A DNA stretch of 64,000 nt from JANQRA01 sp035762545. GTDB taxonomy: Bacteria > Actinomycetota > Acidimicrobiia > Spongiisociales > ZC4RG35. Positions within the stretch are counted from its first letter, which is position 1, and each line of letters begins with the position of its first letter. Positions 17,175-25,422 of the stretch are shown here, one piece after another. The stretch spans positions 1-64,000 of the forward strand of contig DASTOM010000005.1 of NCBI GenBank assembly GCA_035762545.1, in the 5' to 3' direction. The position numbers and the translations under genes were made by a program. The notes under the pieces are model-generated. The model was not told the DNA's origin. It saw only the letters and a program-made list of their open reading frames with translations, and did no database searches.

Positions 17175-18197
17175 GTGACTGAGACACGTCTCACCCGCTA
17201 CAGCCATGGCGCCGGTTGCGCCTGCAAGCTGAGCCCTGACGAGCTATCCCAGATCCTCGGTCCCGTCAGGTCGCATCCCGCTGCATCGCATCCTGATCTG
17301 CTGGTGGGCATCGAAACCGGTGACGATGCCGGCGTATTCGTCCTCGGCACCGGTCTCGCCCTCATCCAGACCGTCGACATCTTCACCCCGGTCGTCGACT
17401 CACCTCGAGACTGGGGTCGGATCGCTGCCGCCAACGCCCTTTCCGATGTGTACGCCATGGGCGGAAGGCCGCTCACAGCACTGCAATACCTTGCTTGGCC
17501 TCGTGACGAGCTGTCATTCGAGGCGGCGACCGAGGTCGTGGAGGGAGGCATGAGCGTCATGGCCGAGGCCGGGTGCACGGTCGTCGGGGGTCACTCCATC
17601 GACAGCCCGGAGCCCACATACGGGTTCGCCGTCACTGGTCTGACGGTCGCCGACAAGGTGGTGACCAATGCCGGCGCCGTGCCGGGGGATGTTCTCGTGC
17701 TCACCAAGCCGCTAGGCATTGGGATCATCACCACCGCGATCAAACGTGAGAAGTGCCCGCCGGAGCTGGCGGCCAAGGCAATCGAAACCATGACCGCCCT
17801 GAACGACGTGGCCGGCGCTGTCCTCGCCCCGGGAGGCGCCCACGCCGCGACCGATATCACCGGTTTCGGTCTGCTCGGCCATCTGAGGGAGATGTGTATT
17901 GCCTCCGGCGTCGGCGCCGAGATCGACGTGAGCTCGGTCCCTGTGCTCGACGGAGTGGGTGATCTCCTCGCCCAGGGGATCTGGGCCGGCGGTTCGCAAA
18001 GGAACCTCGAGTCGATCCGGGGTGACGTGGACAGCGACCTCGATGAAGAAATGTGGAAACCGTTGATCGACGCGCAAACCTCGGGCGGCCTACTGGTCTC
18101 GCTGCCCGCCGACCGCGTGGAGGCATACTTGAAGGCGGTGCCGTCCGGCACGGTGGTGGGGAAGGTGGTTCCGGGAGACCGGATCCGCCTGATCTAG
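17175..18197 (+). CDS. selD: Selenide, water dikinase (selenophosphate synthetase)
   Basis: SelD makes selenophosphate from selenide and ATP for selenocysteine or 2-selenouridine. The 340-residue protein carries the active-site motif HGAGCACK with Cys15 (equivalent to the catalytic Cys/Sec position) and Lys18. It also has GDDAGVF, ALSDVYAMGG and DITGFGLLGH, the nucleotide/Mg-binding blocks of the PurM-like fold. The start is a GTG with TAACCT (17163-17168) ending six bases before it. No selA, selB, selC or selU-type gene is in the window, so the pathway it feeds is unknown. Confidence 0.94.
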   Translation: MTETRLTRYSHGAGCACKLSPDELSQILGPVRSHPAASHPDLLVGIETGDDAGVFVLGTGLALIQTVDIFTPVVDSPRDWGRIAAANALSDVYAMGGRPLTALQYLAWPRDELSFEAATEVVEGGMSVMAEAGCTVVGGHSIDSPEPTYGFAVTGLTVADKVVTNAGAVPGDVLVLTKPLGIGIITTAIKREKCPPELAAKAIETMTALNDVAGAVLAPGGAHAATDITGFGLLGHLREMCIASGVGAEIDVSSVPVLDGVGDLLAQGIWAGGSQRNLESIRGDVDSDLDEEMWKPLIDAQTSGGLLVSLPADRVEAYLKAVPSGTVVGKVVPGDRIRLI

Positions 18198-18314
18198 ATC
18201 TGGGAGATGAGGGTGGCGACGATGGCCACCAGCCGACGTGCCTCAGGCGTGGTCACATGTCCAGAGTGTCGGGTGGTCGACCGCAAGGGGTTCGAGCATT
18301 CACCATCGGCCGCC

Positions 18315-18320
18315 TAACTT
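18315..18320 (+). promoter_or_regulatory. Leaderless-type -10 box that fixes the ferredoxin start
   Basis: TAACTT ends seven bases before the GTG at 18328. No Shine-Dalgarno sequence precedes this or the nearby TTG at 18319, so the hexamer favours GTG 18328 as both transcription and translation start. Confidence 0.5.
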
Positions 18321-18327
18321 GTCCCAG

Positions 18328-18750
18328 GTGGAACCACACCAGCGTCTGGAGAACATCGCCGATGCCCTCTCGATCCCGAGGGCTGAGCGTCACATCTTCC
18401 TCTGCGCCGACCAGACCAACGACAAATGCGCACCGCGGTCGGTGACCAACGAGCTGTGGGCACATCTGAAGAACCGGCTGAAGGACCTCGATGCCACCTC
18501 GGCGCCGCCCAAGTGGCAGGGAGACATGGACCAAGATCCCGAGCCGGTCGAGCCCGGCCGTGGGACGGTGCTGCGGACCAAGGCCGACTGTCTCCGGATC
18601 TGTGAGCAGGGTTGTGTCGCAGTCGTCTATCCGGAAGGCGTCTGGTACGCCAACCTCGACATTCTCAAGCTCGATCGGATCATCGACGAGCATTTGATCG
18701 GTGGCCAGCCTGTGGACGAACTGGCTTTCGCGGTAGGGAGCCTGGCATGA
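18328..18750 (+). CDS. Thioredoxin-fold [2Fe-2S] ferredoxin-like protein
   Basis: The 140-residue protein resembles the NuoE/Shethna-type (2Fe-2S) ferredoxin family. HIFLCADQTNDKCA supplies two cysteines, and DCLRICEQGC with VVYPEGVWY supplies the remaining ligands in the typical order. It probably carries electrons in the cytoplasm for an unidentified partner. The GTG start is chosen from the upstream hexamer. The stop overlaps the ATG of the alpha/beta hydrolase gene, so the two are coupled. Confidence 0.8.
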   Translation: MEPHQRLENIADALSIPRAERHIFLCADQTNDKCAPRSVTNELWAHLKNRLKDLDATSAPPKWQGDMDQDPEPVEPGRGTVLRTKADCLRICEQGCVAVVYPEGVWYANLDILKLDRIIDEHLIGGQPVDELAFAVGSLA

Positions 18751-19646
18751 AGCTGTGGAAATGGGCTCTTGCCGGTGCGGTGCTGTGGCGTGCCTTCGGT
18801 CCCCGAATCGAGCCCGGGTTCAAGCCTCCCCAACAGCATCCGTTGCGGGTACCGGGACGGACGGTGTTCGTCGGTGACGACGAGTTCCTGGTCCGTGACA
18901 TGGGGCCGCACCAGGGCGTTCCGGTCGTCCTGGTTCATGGGCTCGCCGGAACCTCCTTGTCGGAGTGGTATCAGGTCGCTCCGAAGCTCGCAGTCGACCG
19001 GCGGGTGATCATGATCGATCACCGCGGTCACGGGCTCTCGGCGTCGGCCGACTTCAGATTCGAGGTCGACGACGATGCCGACGACATCACCGCCGTGCTG
19101 GACGACCTGGGCGTTGGCCAGGTCGATGTGGTGGGATACTCGATGGGTGGCATCATCGCCCAGTCTCTGGCCCTGCGACATCCGGGGAGAGTGAGAAAGC
19201 TGGTCCTGATCGCGACGTTCGCCTCTCACCCGGCACGCGACAAATGGGGCCGGCGGATCGGCGCCATTCTCGGCCGGGGGTGGGAGCGGTTGACCGGCTT
19301 CGGTACACCGGAGGTTCGGAGCGGGTTCCTCATCGCCCGGGGTGCCGTGGAGGCCAAGCACGCCCGATGGGTGTGGCGGGAGACGCAGCGGAGGAATGTC
19401 GAGAGCGGAGCCCAGGCAACGTTCGCCCTGCTCCGGTTCGATTCGCGAGATTGGGTGGGCAGGCTCGGTGTCGAGACGCTGGTGATGGTCCCTACCGCCG
19501 ACTTCCTCGTCCCGCCCCGGTGGCAATACGAGCTCGCCGCCCTGATCCCGGGTGTCCAGCTCCTCGAGATCCACGGTGCGGGCCACGAACTGGTCTGGAC
19601 CCGTCCGGACGAGGTCGCCGACGAACTCACGACCTTCCTAGCGTAG
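18747..19646 (+). CDS. Alpha/beta hydrolase
   Basis: The 299-residue protein begins with a short hydrophobic/basic segment that may anchor it to the membrane. A classical alpha/beta hydrolase fold follows: VLVHGLAG (oxyanion region), nucleophile Ser132 in GYSMGG, a likely acid in PTADFLVPP, and the catalytic His in GAGHELV. It may be an esterase or C-C hydrolase; the substrate is unknown. It overlaps the ferredoxin gene by four bases. The intergenic repeat copy A begins 18 bases after its stop. Confidence 0.85.
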   Translation: MKLWKWALAGAVLWRAFGPRIEPGFKPPQQHPLRVPGRTVFVGDDEFLVRDMGPHQGVPVVLVHGLAGTSLSEWYQVAPKLAVDRRVIMIDHRGHGLSASADFRFEVDDDADDITAVLDDLGVGQVDVVGYSMGGIIAQSLALRHPGRVRKLVLIATFASHPARDKWGRRIGAILGRGWERLTGFGTPEVRSGFLIARGAVEAKHARWVWRETQRRNVESGAQATFALLRFDSRDWVGRLGVETLVMVPTADFLVPPRWQYELAALIPGVQLLEIHGAGHELVWTRPDEVADELTTFLA

Positions 19647-19664
19647 GCGCACGCCGTTTCGCGC

Positions 19665-19713
19665 AACCCGGGGTTGCTCAGCCCATATATGACTGAAATC
19701 CGCTCACCTTCGA
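19665..19713 (+). repeat. AACCCGGGGT intergenic element, copy A
   Basis: This element begins AACCCGGGGTTGCTCAGCCC and ends near CCGCTCACCTT. It starts 18 bases after the stop of the alpha/beta hydrolase, in the same direction as that gene. It shares its first ten bases exactly with copies B, C and D and aligns with them over about 45 bases. Confidence 0.8.
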
Positions 19714-19732
19714 AGGACCCGAATCGTCGCAC

Positions 19733-19781
19733 ACGAAGCTGAGCCGATTCGACCCGGATATGGGCTGACGTACCCCGGGTT
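19733..19781 (-). repeat. AACCCGGGGT intergenic element, copy B (inverted)
   Basis: Read on the minus strand it begins AACCCGGGGTACGTCAGCCC and ends near CGGCTCAGCTTCG. It begins 13 bases after the stop of the minus-strand acylase gene. Copies A and B face each other and can pair over most of their length around a loop near 19714-19732, so the convergent pair may act as a two-way terminator or structured RNA end. Confidence 0.8.
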
Positions 19782-19794
19782 CGCAGTTCCGTCC

Positions 19795-22308
19795 TCAGCG
19801 GGCGGGGGTGAGGACGAGCTCGTCGTCGGTGACGGCTTCGACCGCGGATCGGGTCCATGGCATCGGTCCGTACTCACCGTCGGTCCACATCTCCATCATC
19901 GAGTCGTAGTTGGGGTGGAAGGCGTGTCCCGACTGCCCTGTCGAGTGCACGAACACCGACGAATCCAGATTGGACAGGTCGAGCACCATTCGCTGGGAAG
20001 GGATCCAGTCCACCTGGTACCCCACGACCGGATTCCAGCCCACGGCGTTGACGAGAGAGCTGCTGCCTCCGACCCGTGATGGGGCGGTTCGGTTGAACAG
20101 CCATTCGATAGGGGCGATCCCCGAGGTTCCGAAGCTCTGGTTCTCGAACTCGGCGATGTGGAGCGCTCCCCAGGTCCACTCGCTCGCGTCGGCGCCCAGG
20201 AGGTCGGTCAACTCCTGGTGGGCATCGACCATGGAAGCGAACAGGATGTCGTCGCGGGTCTCGGTCTCCGTCGTCGACTTGTCGTCCCACCAGGGATCGT
20301 CCGGGAGCGGGAGGAGGTTGCGGACGACTTCGAACCATCGACTCCCCCCGTCGGGCCAGCGGTCCTCAGGCAGGTCGTCGTGGAAGGCGTTGGCCAGCAG
20401 ACGCCTCCAGATTGCCATGTAGGTGGCAGCTCCTGAGGATCGCGGGTCCGCCCGGAGTGCTGTATTTCCGATCGCCCAACCCTCCAGGACGGTCTGGACC
20501 TCCTGGACCGTGGTGTTTCCGTCCGGGTCCACCTCGAGGAGGGCGGGGACGACGAACTCGGCACTGGTGTCCCTCGTGTCCATCTGCATCGTCTGCATCG
20601 AAGCTGTGTCGTGTTGGCTCCCCGAAGTGATCATCTCGGCGATTCGCCCGCCGCGATAGCCCATGGCGGCGTCGCTTCCGATGAAGGGCTCACCACCCGG
20701 TCGCAGGACGCTCTGGTTCGCCGACTGGATGTATCCCTGGGGCGGGTTGAACATCCGTGGCATGTCGTCCTTGGGCACGAACCCCACCCAGTCGTGAGAC
20801 GAGTCCCATCCCGGTGCGGGATACCGGCCGTCCCCGCTGCCGCGAACCGGGATGTCACCCGTGGCGTGATAGGCGATGTTCCCCTCGAGGTCGGCGTACA
20901 CGAGGTTCTGGGGGGCGATGTCCCACAACTCCACAGCCGCGGCGAAATCCTCGTAGCTGGTTGCTGTGTTGATCCCGACGAAGGCATCGATCACCGTTGC
21001 CGGCTCGAGAGCCGTCCAACTCAGGGCGACGACGTACTCGTCCGGGATCTCGGCGGTGGACGAGCCATCGAACTCGTCCGTCTCCAGGAAGGTCCCCGAG
21101 ATGACCGGACCATGCACCGAACGGAGCACCTCGTAGGTCACGTCGTCTCCGCCGGCGACCGAGATCGTCTCCGTGACCACGTCGAAGTCGGCCCATTCGC
21201 CGTCGATCTCGTACTGGCGGGGATCGTCCGGGTTGACCCGTTCGAGGTACAGATCCTGGGTGTCGGCGGCCTGGTTGGTCACGCCCCAGCCGTGGTGGCC
21301 GTTGTGCCCGATGACCACCGCGGGGAGCCCGGCGAAGCTGAATCCAACTGCGTTGTAGTCGCAACCGTCAGCGCTCTCCTCGAGGCAGTGCAAGCCGTTC
21401 TCGTACCAGATGGCCGGCATCTGGATGGCGAGATGGGTGTCATTGGACAGGAGAGGAAGACCCGACTCGGTCATCTCCCCACCCACCACCCAGTTGTTCG
21501 ATCCGATCTCCTCGAAACCGCCCCCGGTCAGGGCGAACACGGCTGAGATGTTCTCGGATGTCGACAAGAGCACGTCGGCCACGCCGTCTGGTACGTCGGC
21601 TGCGACCCGGTGGGCCGAGGCTGTCCTCTGTCCGTCCTCGACTATCACCGGCTTGTCCTCGGGCATGGGAGGGTAGAGCTGGGATACCTGGTCCGGGGTC
21701 AGTGTCTCACCGAGGACGGTCCGGTCGATCTCCTCGCGCATGTTCCCGCCCAGGTCCCACGCCATCACCTTGGCCCACATGAGGCTGTGGACCGGTTCCC
21801 ACGGCTCGATCTCGTAGCCGGAGTTCTGAAGAGGGAGGATGCCGTACTCCAGGCTGACCGCCGACCCGGAGTGGGTTTCCAGATAGGCGTTCACTCCGGC
21901 GGCGTACGAATCGAGGATCTCCCGGGACCGGGGGCTGATCAACGTCAGCTCCTGTTGGGCGATTCTCTCGAAGTCGAGGGATCTGAGGAAGCGGTCCGCC
22001 TCCACCTGCGATTCGCCGAATAGCTCGGACAACCGGCCACCACTGATGTGCCGCCAGAAGTCCATCTGCCAGAAACGGTCTTGAGCATGGGTGAACCCCT
22101 GCGCGAAGAAGAGGTCGTGCTGGTTGCTTGCGTAGATGTGGGGTACACCTAATGCGTCGCGAAGGATCTCCACGCTCGAAACCAGACCGTCCACTTCGAG
22201 CTCACCTGAGACCTGGGGAAACGAGTTCCGCACTGTGAACACGGCGAATGCGGCAAAGCCGAGGGCCAGGAGCAGCAGGACGATCAGGATCCGCTTCACC
22301 CAACGCAC
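19795..22308 (-). CDS. Penicillin acylase family Ntn-hydrolase
   Basis: The 837-residue precursor has an N-terminal membrane/signal segment (about 7-25). The alpha-chain region carries THAQDRFWQMD. The maturation site is Gly269-Ser270-Asn-Asn-Trp, where the nucleophile serine becomes the N-terminus of the beta chain. The beta chain has the usual SNDTHL and HNGHHGWGVTN blocks. Relatives cleave penicillins or acyl-homoserine lactones; the substrate here is unknown. The enzyme would act outside the cytoplasmic membrane. The GTG start is preceded at six bases by TAATCT (22315-22320). Confidence 0.9.
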   Translation of the reverse strand: MRWVKRILIVLLLLALGFAAFAVFTVRNSFPQVSGELEVDGLVSSVEILRDALGVPHIYASNQHDLFFAQGFTHAQDRFWQMDFWRHISGGRLSELFGESQVEADRFLRSLDFERIAQQELTLISPRSREILDSYAAGVNAYLETHSGSAVSLEYGILPLQNSGYEIEPWEPVHSLMWAKVMAWDLGGNMREEIDRTVLGETLTPDQVSQLYPPMPEDKPVIVEDGQRTASAHRVAADVPDGVADVLLSTSENISAVFALTGGGFEEIGSNNWVVGGEMTESGLPLLSNDTHLAIQMPAIWYENGLHCLEESADGCDYNAVGFSFAGLPAVVIGHNGHHGWGVTNQAADTQDLYLERVNPDDPRQYEIDGEWADFDVVTETISVAGGDDVTYEVLRSVHGPVISGTFLETDEFDGSSTAEIPDEYVVALSWTALEPATVIDAFVGINTATSYEDFAAAVELWDIAPQNLVYADLEGNIAYHATGDIPVRGSGDGRYPAPGWDSSHDWVGFVPKDDMPRMFNPPQGYIQSANQSVLRPGGEPFIGSDAAMGYRGGRIAEMITSGSQHDTASMQTMQMDTRDTSAEFVVPALLEVDPDGNTTVQEVQTVLEGWAIGNTALRADPRSSGAATYMAIWRRLLANAFHDDLPEDRWPDGGSRWFEVVRNLLPLPDDPWWDDKSTTETETRDDILFASMVDAHQELTDLLGADASEWTWGALHIAEFENQSFGTSGIAPIEWLFNRTAPSRVGGSSSLVNAVGWNPVVGYQVDWIPSQRMVLDLSNLDSSVFVHSTGQSGHAFHPNYDSMMEMWTDGEYGPMPWTRSAVEAVTDDELVLTPAR

Positions 22309-22391
22309 CCGGCGAGATTAGGCAGGGCGTACTCTTTCGTCTGTGGCTTGGCGGCCCCGGCCGTATATCGTTCGACCACCGACATCCACCG

Positions 22392-23291
22392 ATGACCGAG
22401 CTACACCAACAAGCCACGATCGAAGACTCGATCAAGCCGCGTTCCGTCGTCGGCGCCTATGTGGCCCTGACCAAGCCGCGCATCATCGAGCTCCTCCTCA
22501 TCACCACCGTCCCGGCGATGGTCCTCGCAGCCGGAGCCTGGCCGGGGACCTGGTTGGTGATCGCCACCCTGATCGGTGGCTCACTGTCCGCCGGTGGGGC
22601 CAACGCCTTGAACATGTACTACGACCGCGACATAGACGAGGTCATGCGGCGGACGCGGGCCCGGCCCCTCGCCCGTCACGAAGTGCCGCCGAGAAACGCC
22701 TTCGTCTTCGGTGTCGTCCTCGGATTGGTCGGGTTCGCGTGGCTGTGGGTGTTCACGACCTTCCTGGCCGCGGCGATCTCCACGGCGGCCCTCCTCTTCT
22801 ATGTGTTCGTCTACACCATTCGCCTCAAGCGTTCGACCGTGCAGAACATCGTGATCGGCGGCGCGGCAGGGGCGGCGCCCACACTGGTCGGCTGGGCGGC
22901 AGTGACGGGGACCGTCGGCGTGCCGGCCTGGGTCCTCTTCCTAATCGTGTTCTATTGGACGCCGCCTCATTTCTGGGCCCTCGCACTTCGCTACGAGGAC
23001 GACTACGCGGCAGCGGGCGTGCCGATGCTGCCGGTCGTGGCCGGCGTGGAGGCCACCACCAGGCGGATGCTCCTCTACACCGGCCTCATGGTCGGCGTGT
23101 CGCTTCTCCTCGTCCCACTGGGCGGCATGTCTTGGATCTATCTGGGTGCGGCCCTGGGCCTGGGCGCGTGGTTCCTCTGGGACACCTGGCGTGTGGTGCG
23201 GCACCCGGAGCAGGCGATGCGTCTCTTCACCACGTCGACCGTGTATCTGTCCGCGTTGTTCGCCTCGGTGCTGCTGGACGTTCTTCTTTGA
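22392..23291 (+). CDS. ctaB: Protoheme IX farnesyltransferase (heme O synthase)
   Basis: CtaB farnesylates heme b to heme O for the cytochrome c oxidase encoded 2 kb downstream. The 299-residue protein has about nine membrane segments. It carries both prenyltransferase motifs: NMYYDRDIDEVMRRTRARPL and the second conserved loop YTIRLKRSTVQN. The ATG at 22392 is preferred to the long upstream extension, which is low-complexity and overlaps the divergent acylase gene. The stop overlaps the TTG start of the following lipoprotein gene. Confidence 0.93.
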   Translation: MTELHQQATIEDSIKPRSVVGAYVALTKPRIIELLLITTVPAMVLAAGAWPGTWLVIATLIGGSLSAGGANALNMYYDRDIDEVMRRTRARPLARHEVPPRNAFVFGVVLGLVGFAWLWVFTTFLAAAISTAALLFYVFVYTIRLKRSTVQNIVIGGAAGAAPTLVGWAAVTGTVGVPAWVLFLIVFYWTPPHFWALALRYEDDYAAAGVPMLPVVAGVEATTRRMLLYTGLMVGVSLLLVPLGGMSWIYLGAALGLGAWFLWDTWRVVRHPEQAMRLFTTSTVYLSALFASVLLDVLL

Positions 23292-24022
23292 AGCGTGTCG
23301 TCCTGGTGATTGCCTGCGGGCTGGTCGCCGTCTCCTGTTCTGGTGGATCAGATCTCTCCGCGAGTGTCATCTCGACCCTCAACACGATCGGCACAGGCGA
23401 GCAGCGGATCCTCGTGGAGCTCCGCGACGGAGACGGCGTCCCCACCAACGTCACCGATGGCCCGGTCGCCACCCTTCGTGATGAGAACGGCTCACCTCTC
23501 GGCACCGACACCGGCGAGCTGGCCTGGCTTGTTCCTGACGAGGAGCCGGCGTACGCCTTCGTTTTCGACATTCCGGAGGCCGAGACGTATCAGTTGACTG
23601 TCGTGGCCGACGACTTCGGTGAGACCGCGCCGGCCGGATTCGACGCGGTGGAGCGGACCGTGCAGCTCGGCGTGGGCGAGCTGGTTCCTGAGGTGGGTGG
23701 CCAGCCGGTTCCCGGGCCTGCGATCGTCGTCTTCGCCAGTCCTCGACACTGCCCGTCTCGTTCGTGTGTCCCGATGCTGGCACAGGCCCAAGCGGCCGCA
23801 GATGCCTCGCCGGAGGTTGGCCTGGTGGGTGTCGAAGTGTTCGCCAACCCCGACGCCGAGGACGAAGCCGATCTGGTGCTGTCCCCGGATGTGCAGGCAT
23901 GGATGCTCCCCTCCCAACCCTGGCTCTATGTGATCGACGGTTCGGGAAGAGTGTCGGCTCTGTTCGAGGGTGCCGTGGCCGACGTCGAGCTCCAAGCCGC
24001 CATCGCGGAAGTGGAAGGTTGA
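23288..24022 (+). CDS. Redoxin-like lipoprotein, possible oxidase assembly factor
   Basis: The 244-residue protein starts at a TTG overlapping the ctaB stop. A short signal and lipobox (V-A-V-S-C, Cys17) predict lipid anchoring outside the membrane. An Ig-like beta region (about 35-130) is followed by a thioredoxin-like half with Cys155 and Cys160 in CPSRSC. A Trp-Leu-Tyr-Val-Ile-Asp strand follows, as in redoxins. Sco-type copper chaperones use a similar pair in this position, but with closer spacing. Its place between ctaB and ctaCDEF suggests a role in copper delivery or thiol reduction for the oxidase; this is an inference. Confidence 0.65.
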   Translation: MKRVVLVIACGLVAVSCSGGSDLSASVISTLNTIGTGEQRILVELRDGDGVPTNVTDGPVATLRDENGSPLGTDTGELAWLVPDEEPAYAFVFDIPEAETYQLTVVADDFGETAPAGFDAVERTVQLGVGELVPEVGGQPVPGPAIVVFASPRHCPSRSCVPMLAQAQAAADASPEVGLVGVEVFANPDAEDEADLVLSPDVQAWMLPSQPWLYVIDGSGRVSALFEGAVADVELQAAIAEVEG

Positions 24023-24638
24023 GCGCGCACCTCGTCCTCCACACCCTGCGGGTCGGTGGCGCCTCATCTCCGGAGCGACTGGCCGAAACGACAGGGCTCC
24101 CGCTCGAGGACGTGACAGCTGCCCTGACCGATCTGCAAGCCCACGATCTGGCGTCACACGACGAGGGTCCGTTCGGCGGCTGGAGCATCACGGAGGAGGG
24201 TCGCGGTCAGCACCGGACCTGGATCGATGCCGAACTGGAGGGGCGGCCCTCGGCCCGAGCTGAGTTGGAGAGTTCGTACCGCCAGTTCCTCGGGCTGAAC
24301 AAGCCAGTGCTGGACATCTGTGGCGAGTGGCAGATGCGACGGATCGGGGACAGTGTTGTGATCAACGACCACGCCGACGCCGAATACGACGCCTCTGTCC
24401 TCAACAGGCTGGTCAAAGTCGACCGCTCTGTCCGACAGGTCATCGACGACCTCACTGCGGCTCTGTCCCGGTTCGGCCGATACAACGAGAGATTGTCATC
24501 AGCGATGGAGAGGGCGCTGGCGGGGACAAAGCGGCGGTCACCGAGAGTCTCGACTCATATCACGCCGTCTGGTTCCAACTCCACGAGGACCTGCTCGTGT
24601 CCCTGGACCTCTCCCGTCACGACGAGCGGTTCGGCTGA
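24019..24638 (+). pseudogene. Winged-helix-like small protein gene, interrupted by a one-base frameshift
   Basis: The gene starts at a TTG overlapping the lipoprotein stop. The first about 168 codons look like an N-terminal winged-helix module (SPERLAETTGLPLEDV, then WSITEEGRGQHRTW) and a helical body. At the G-run 24522-24525 the natural reading changes frame. The remaining frame-shifted 37 codons (DKAAVTESLDSYHAVWFQLHE and on) end at a stop at 24636-24638. If the original frame were kept, the C-terminus becomes Ser/Pro/Thr/Cys-rich and runs into the opposite gene to 24765. One missing G would explain it: sequencing error, mutation or a slippage site. Function unknown. Confidence 0.7.
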
Positions 24639-24697
24639 CATCAGGTCCCCATGCGCCGCGGCCCTCCATGTTGACTCCGATCCGGCCGTCGCCGAAC

Positions 24698-25321
24698 CTA
24701 TGTGCCGCCCAACTCCAGTTGGAGACGGAGCAACTCGATGGTGTCGTCGACTTTCTCCCCGATGATGGCGGCCCGCTGGTCCGTCGTGGACGCCTGCAGC
24801 ACCTCCTGCATGTCCAGGGCCTGGAGCCCGCCGAGCTGTGCCACCTGGTACATGGCCACTTCGGGGTTGTCAGCCAGCTCAGGCAATTCGGTCTCGACAC
24901 CCGGGTTCAACTCGGCTGCGACCTCGAGCAGGAACTGTGCCCGGGCTATCGCATGCTGCACCGCCTCGAAGCCCGTTCCGGTCAGAGGCTCGTCCACCAG
25001 GTCGGTGATCATGGCCCGCGGGTACGGATCCGGCGCGAGCCACTCCTCGATGTATATCCGTGACCTCCCCACCGCGACGAGCCCGATCGTGCCGTCGTCG
25101 TTCATACCCGAGCCGACGATGTGGGCAATGCAGCCTATGTCGAACGTCTCGTTGTCGTCACGCACCTCACGACCCCGCTCTATCAGCACCACACCGAACT
25201 CGCGGTCGGCATCGATGACGTCGGCGTACATCTGGAGGTAGCGATCCTCGAACAGACGAAGCGGGAGAACCATGCCCGGCAGCAGGGGGGTGCCAAGTGG
25301 GAACATCGCCAACTCTCTCAT
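24698..25321 (-). CDS. LON substrate-binding (N-terminal) domain protein
   Basis: The 207-residue protein consists only of a PUA-like LON N-terminal domain. MFPLGTPLLPGMVLPLRLFEDRY starts it, in the pattern typical of the family, with GVVLIERG and IGCIAHI following. A helical C-terminal part of about 80 residues resembles that of stand-alone LON-domain proteins. The AAA+ and protease domains of Lon are absent. Such proteins are common in actinobacteria; their role in protein quality control is presumed rather than shown. It diverges from ctaC. Confidence 0.87.
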   Translation of the reverse strand: MRELAMFPLGTPLLPGMVLPLRLFEDRYLQMYADVIDADREFGVVLIERGREVRDDNETFDIGCIAHIVGSGMNDDGTIGLVAVGRSRIYIEEWLAPDPYPRAMITDLVDEPLTGTGFEAVQHAIARAQFLLEVAAELNPGVETELPELADNPEVAMYQVAQLGGLQALDMQEVLQASTTDQRAAIIGEKVDDTIELLRLQLELGGT

Positions 25322-25383
25322 GTGTGTAGTTCGCTGCGGTTGGCCATGACGGATGGGTGGGTATCACAGCTCATTGAATGAAG

Positions 25384-25413
25384 TTGGTCGCTACTTCGCA
25401 ACCTCCGTATGAT
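25384..25413 (+). promoter_or_regulatory. Promoter of the ctaCDEF operon
   Basis: TTGGTC (25384-25389) and TATGAT (25408-25413) are separated by 18 bases. The -10 box ends nine bases before the ctaC ATG, so the mRNA would have almost no leader. Confidence 0.55.
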
Positions 25414-25422
25414 GCCGTCCCG

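Noticed and set aside
18198..18327. Possible tRNA-Sec gene after selD
   Set aside because: GGGGTTCGAGC resembles a T-loop, but no matching acceptor or anticodon stem with TCA could be drawn.
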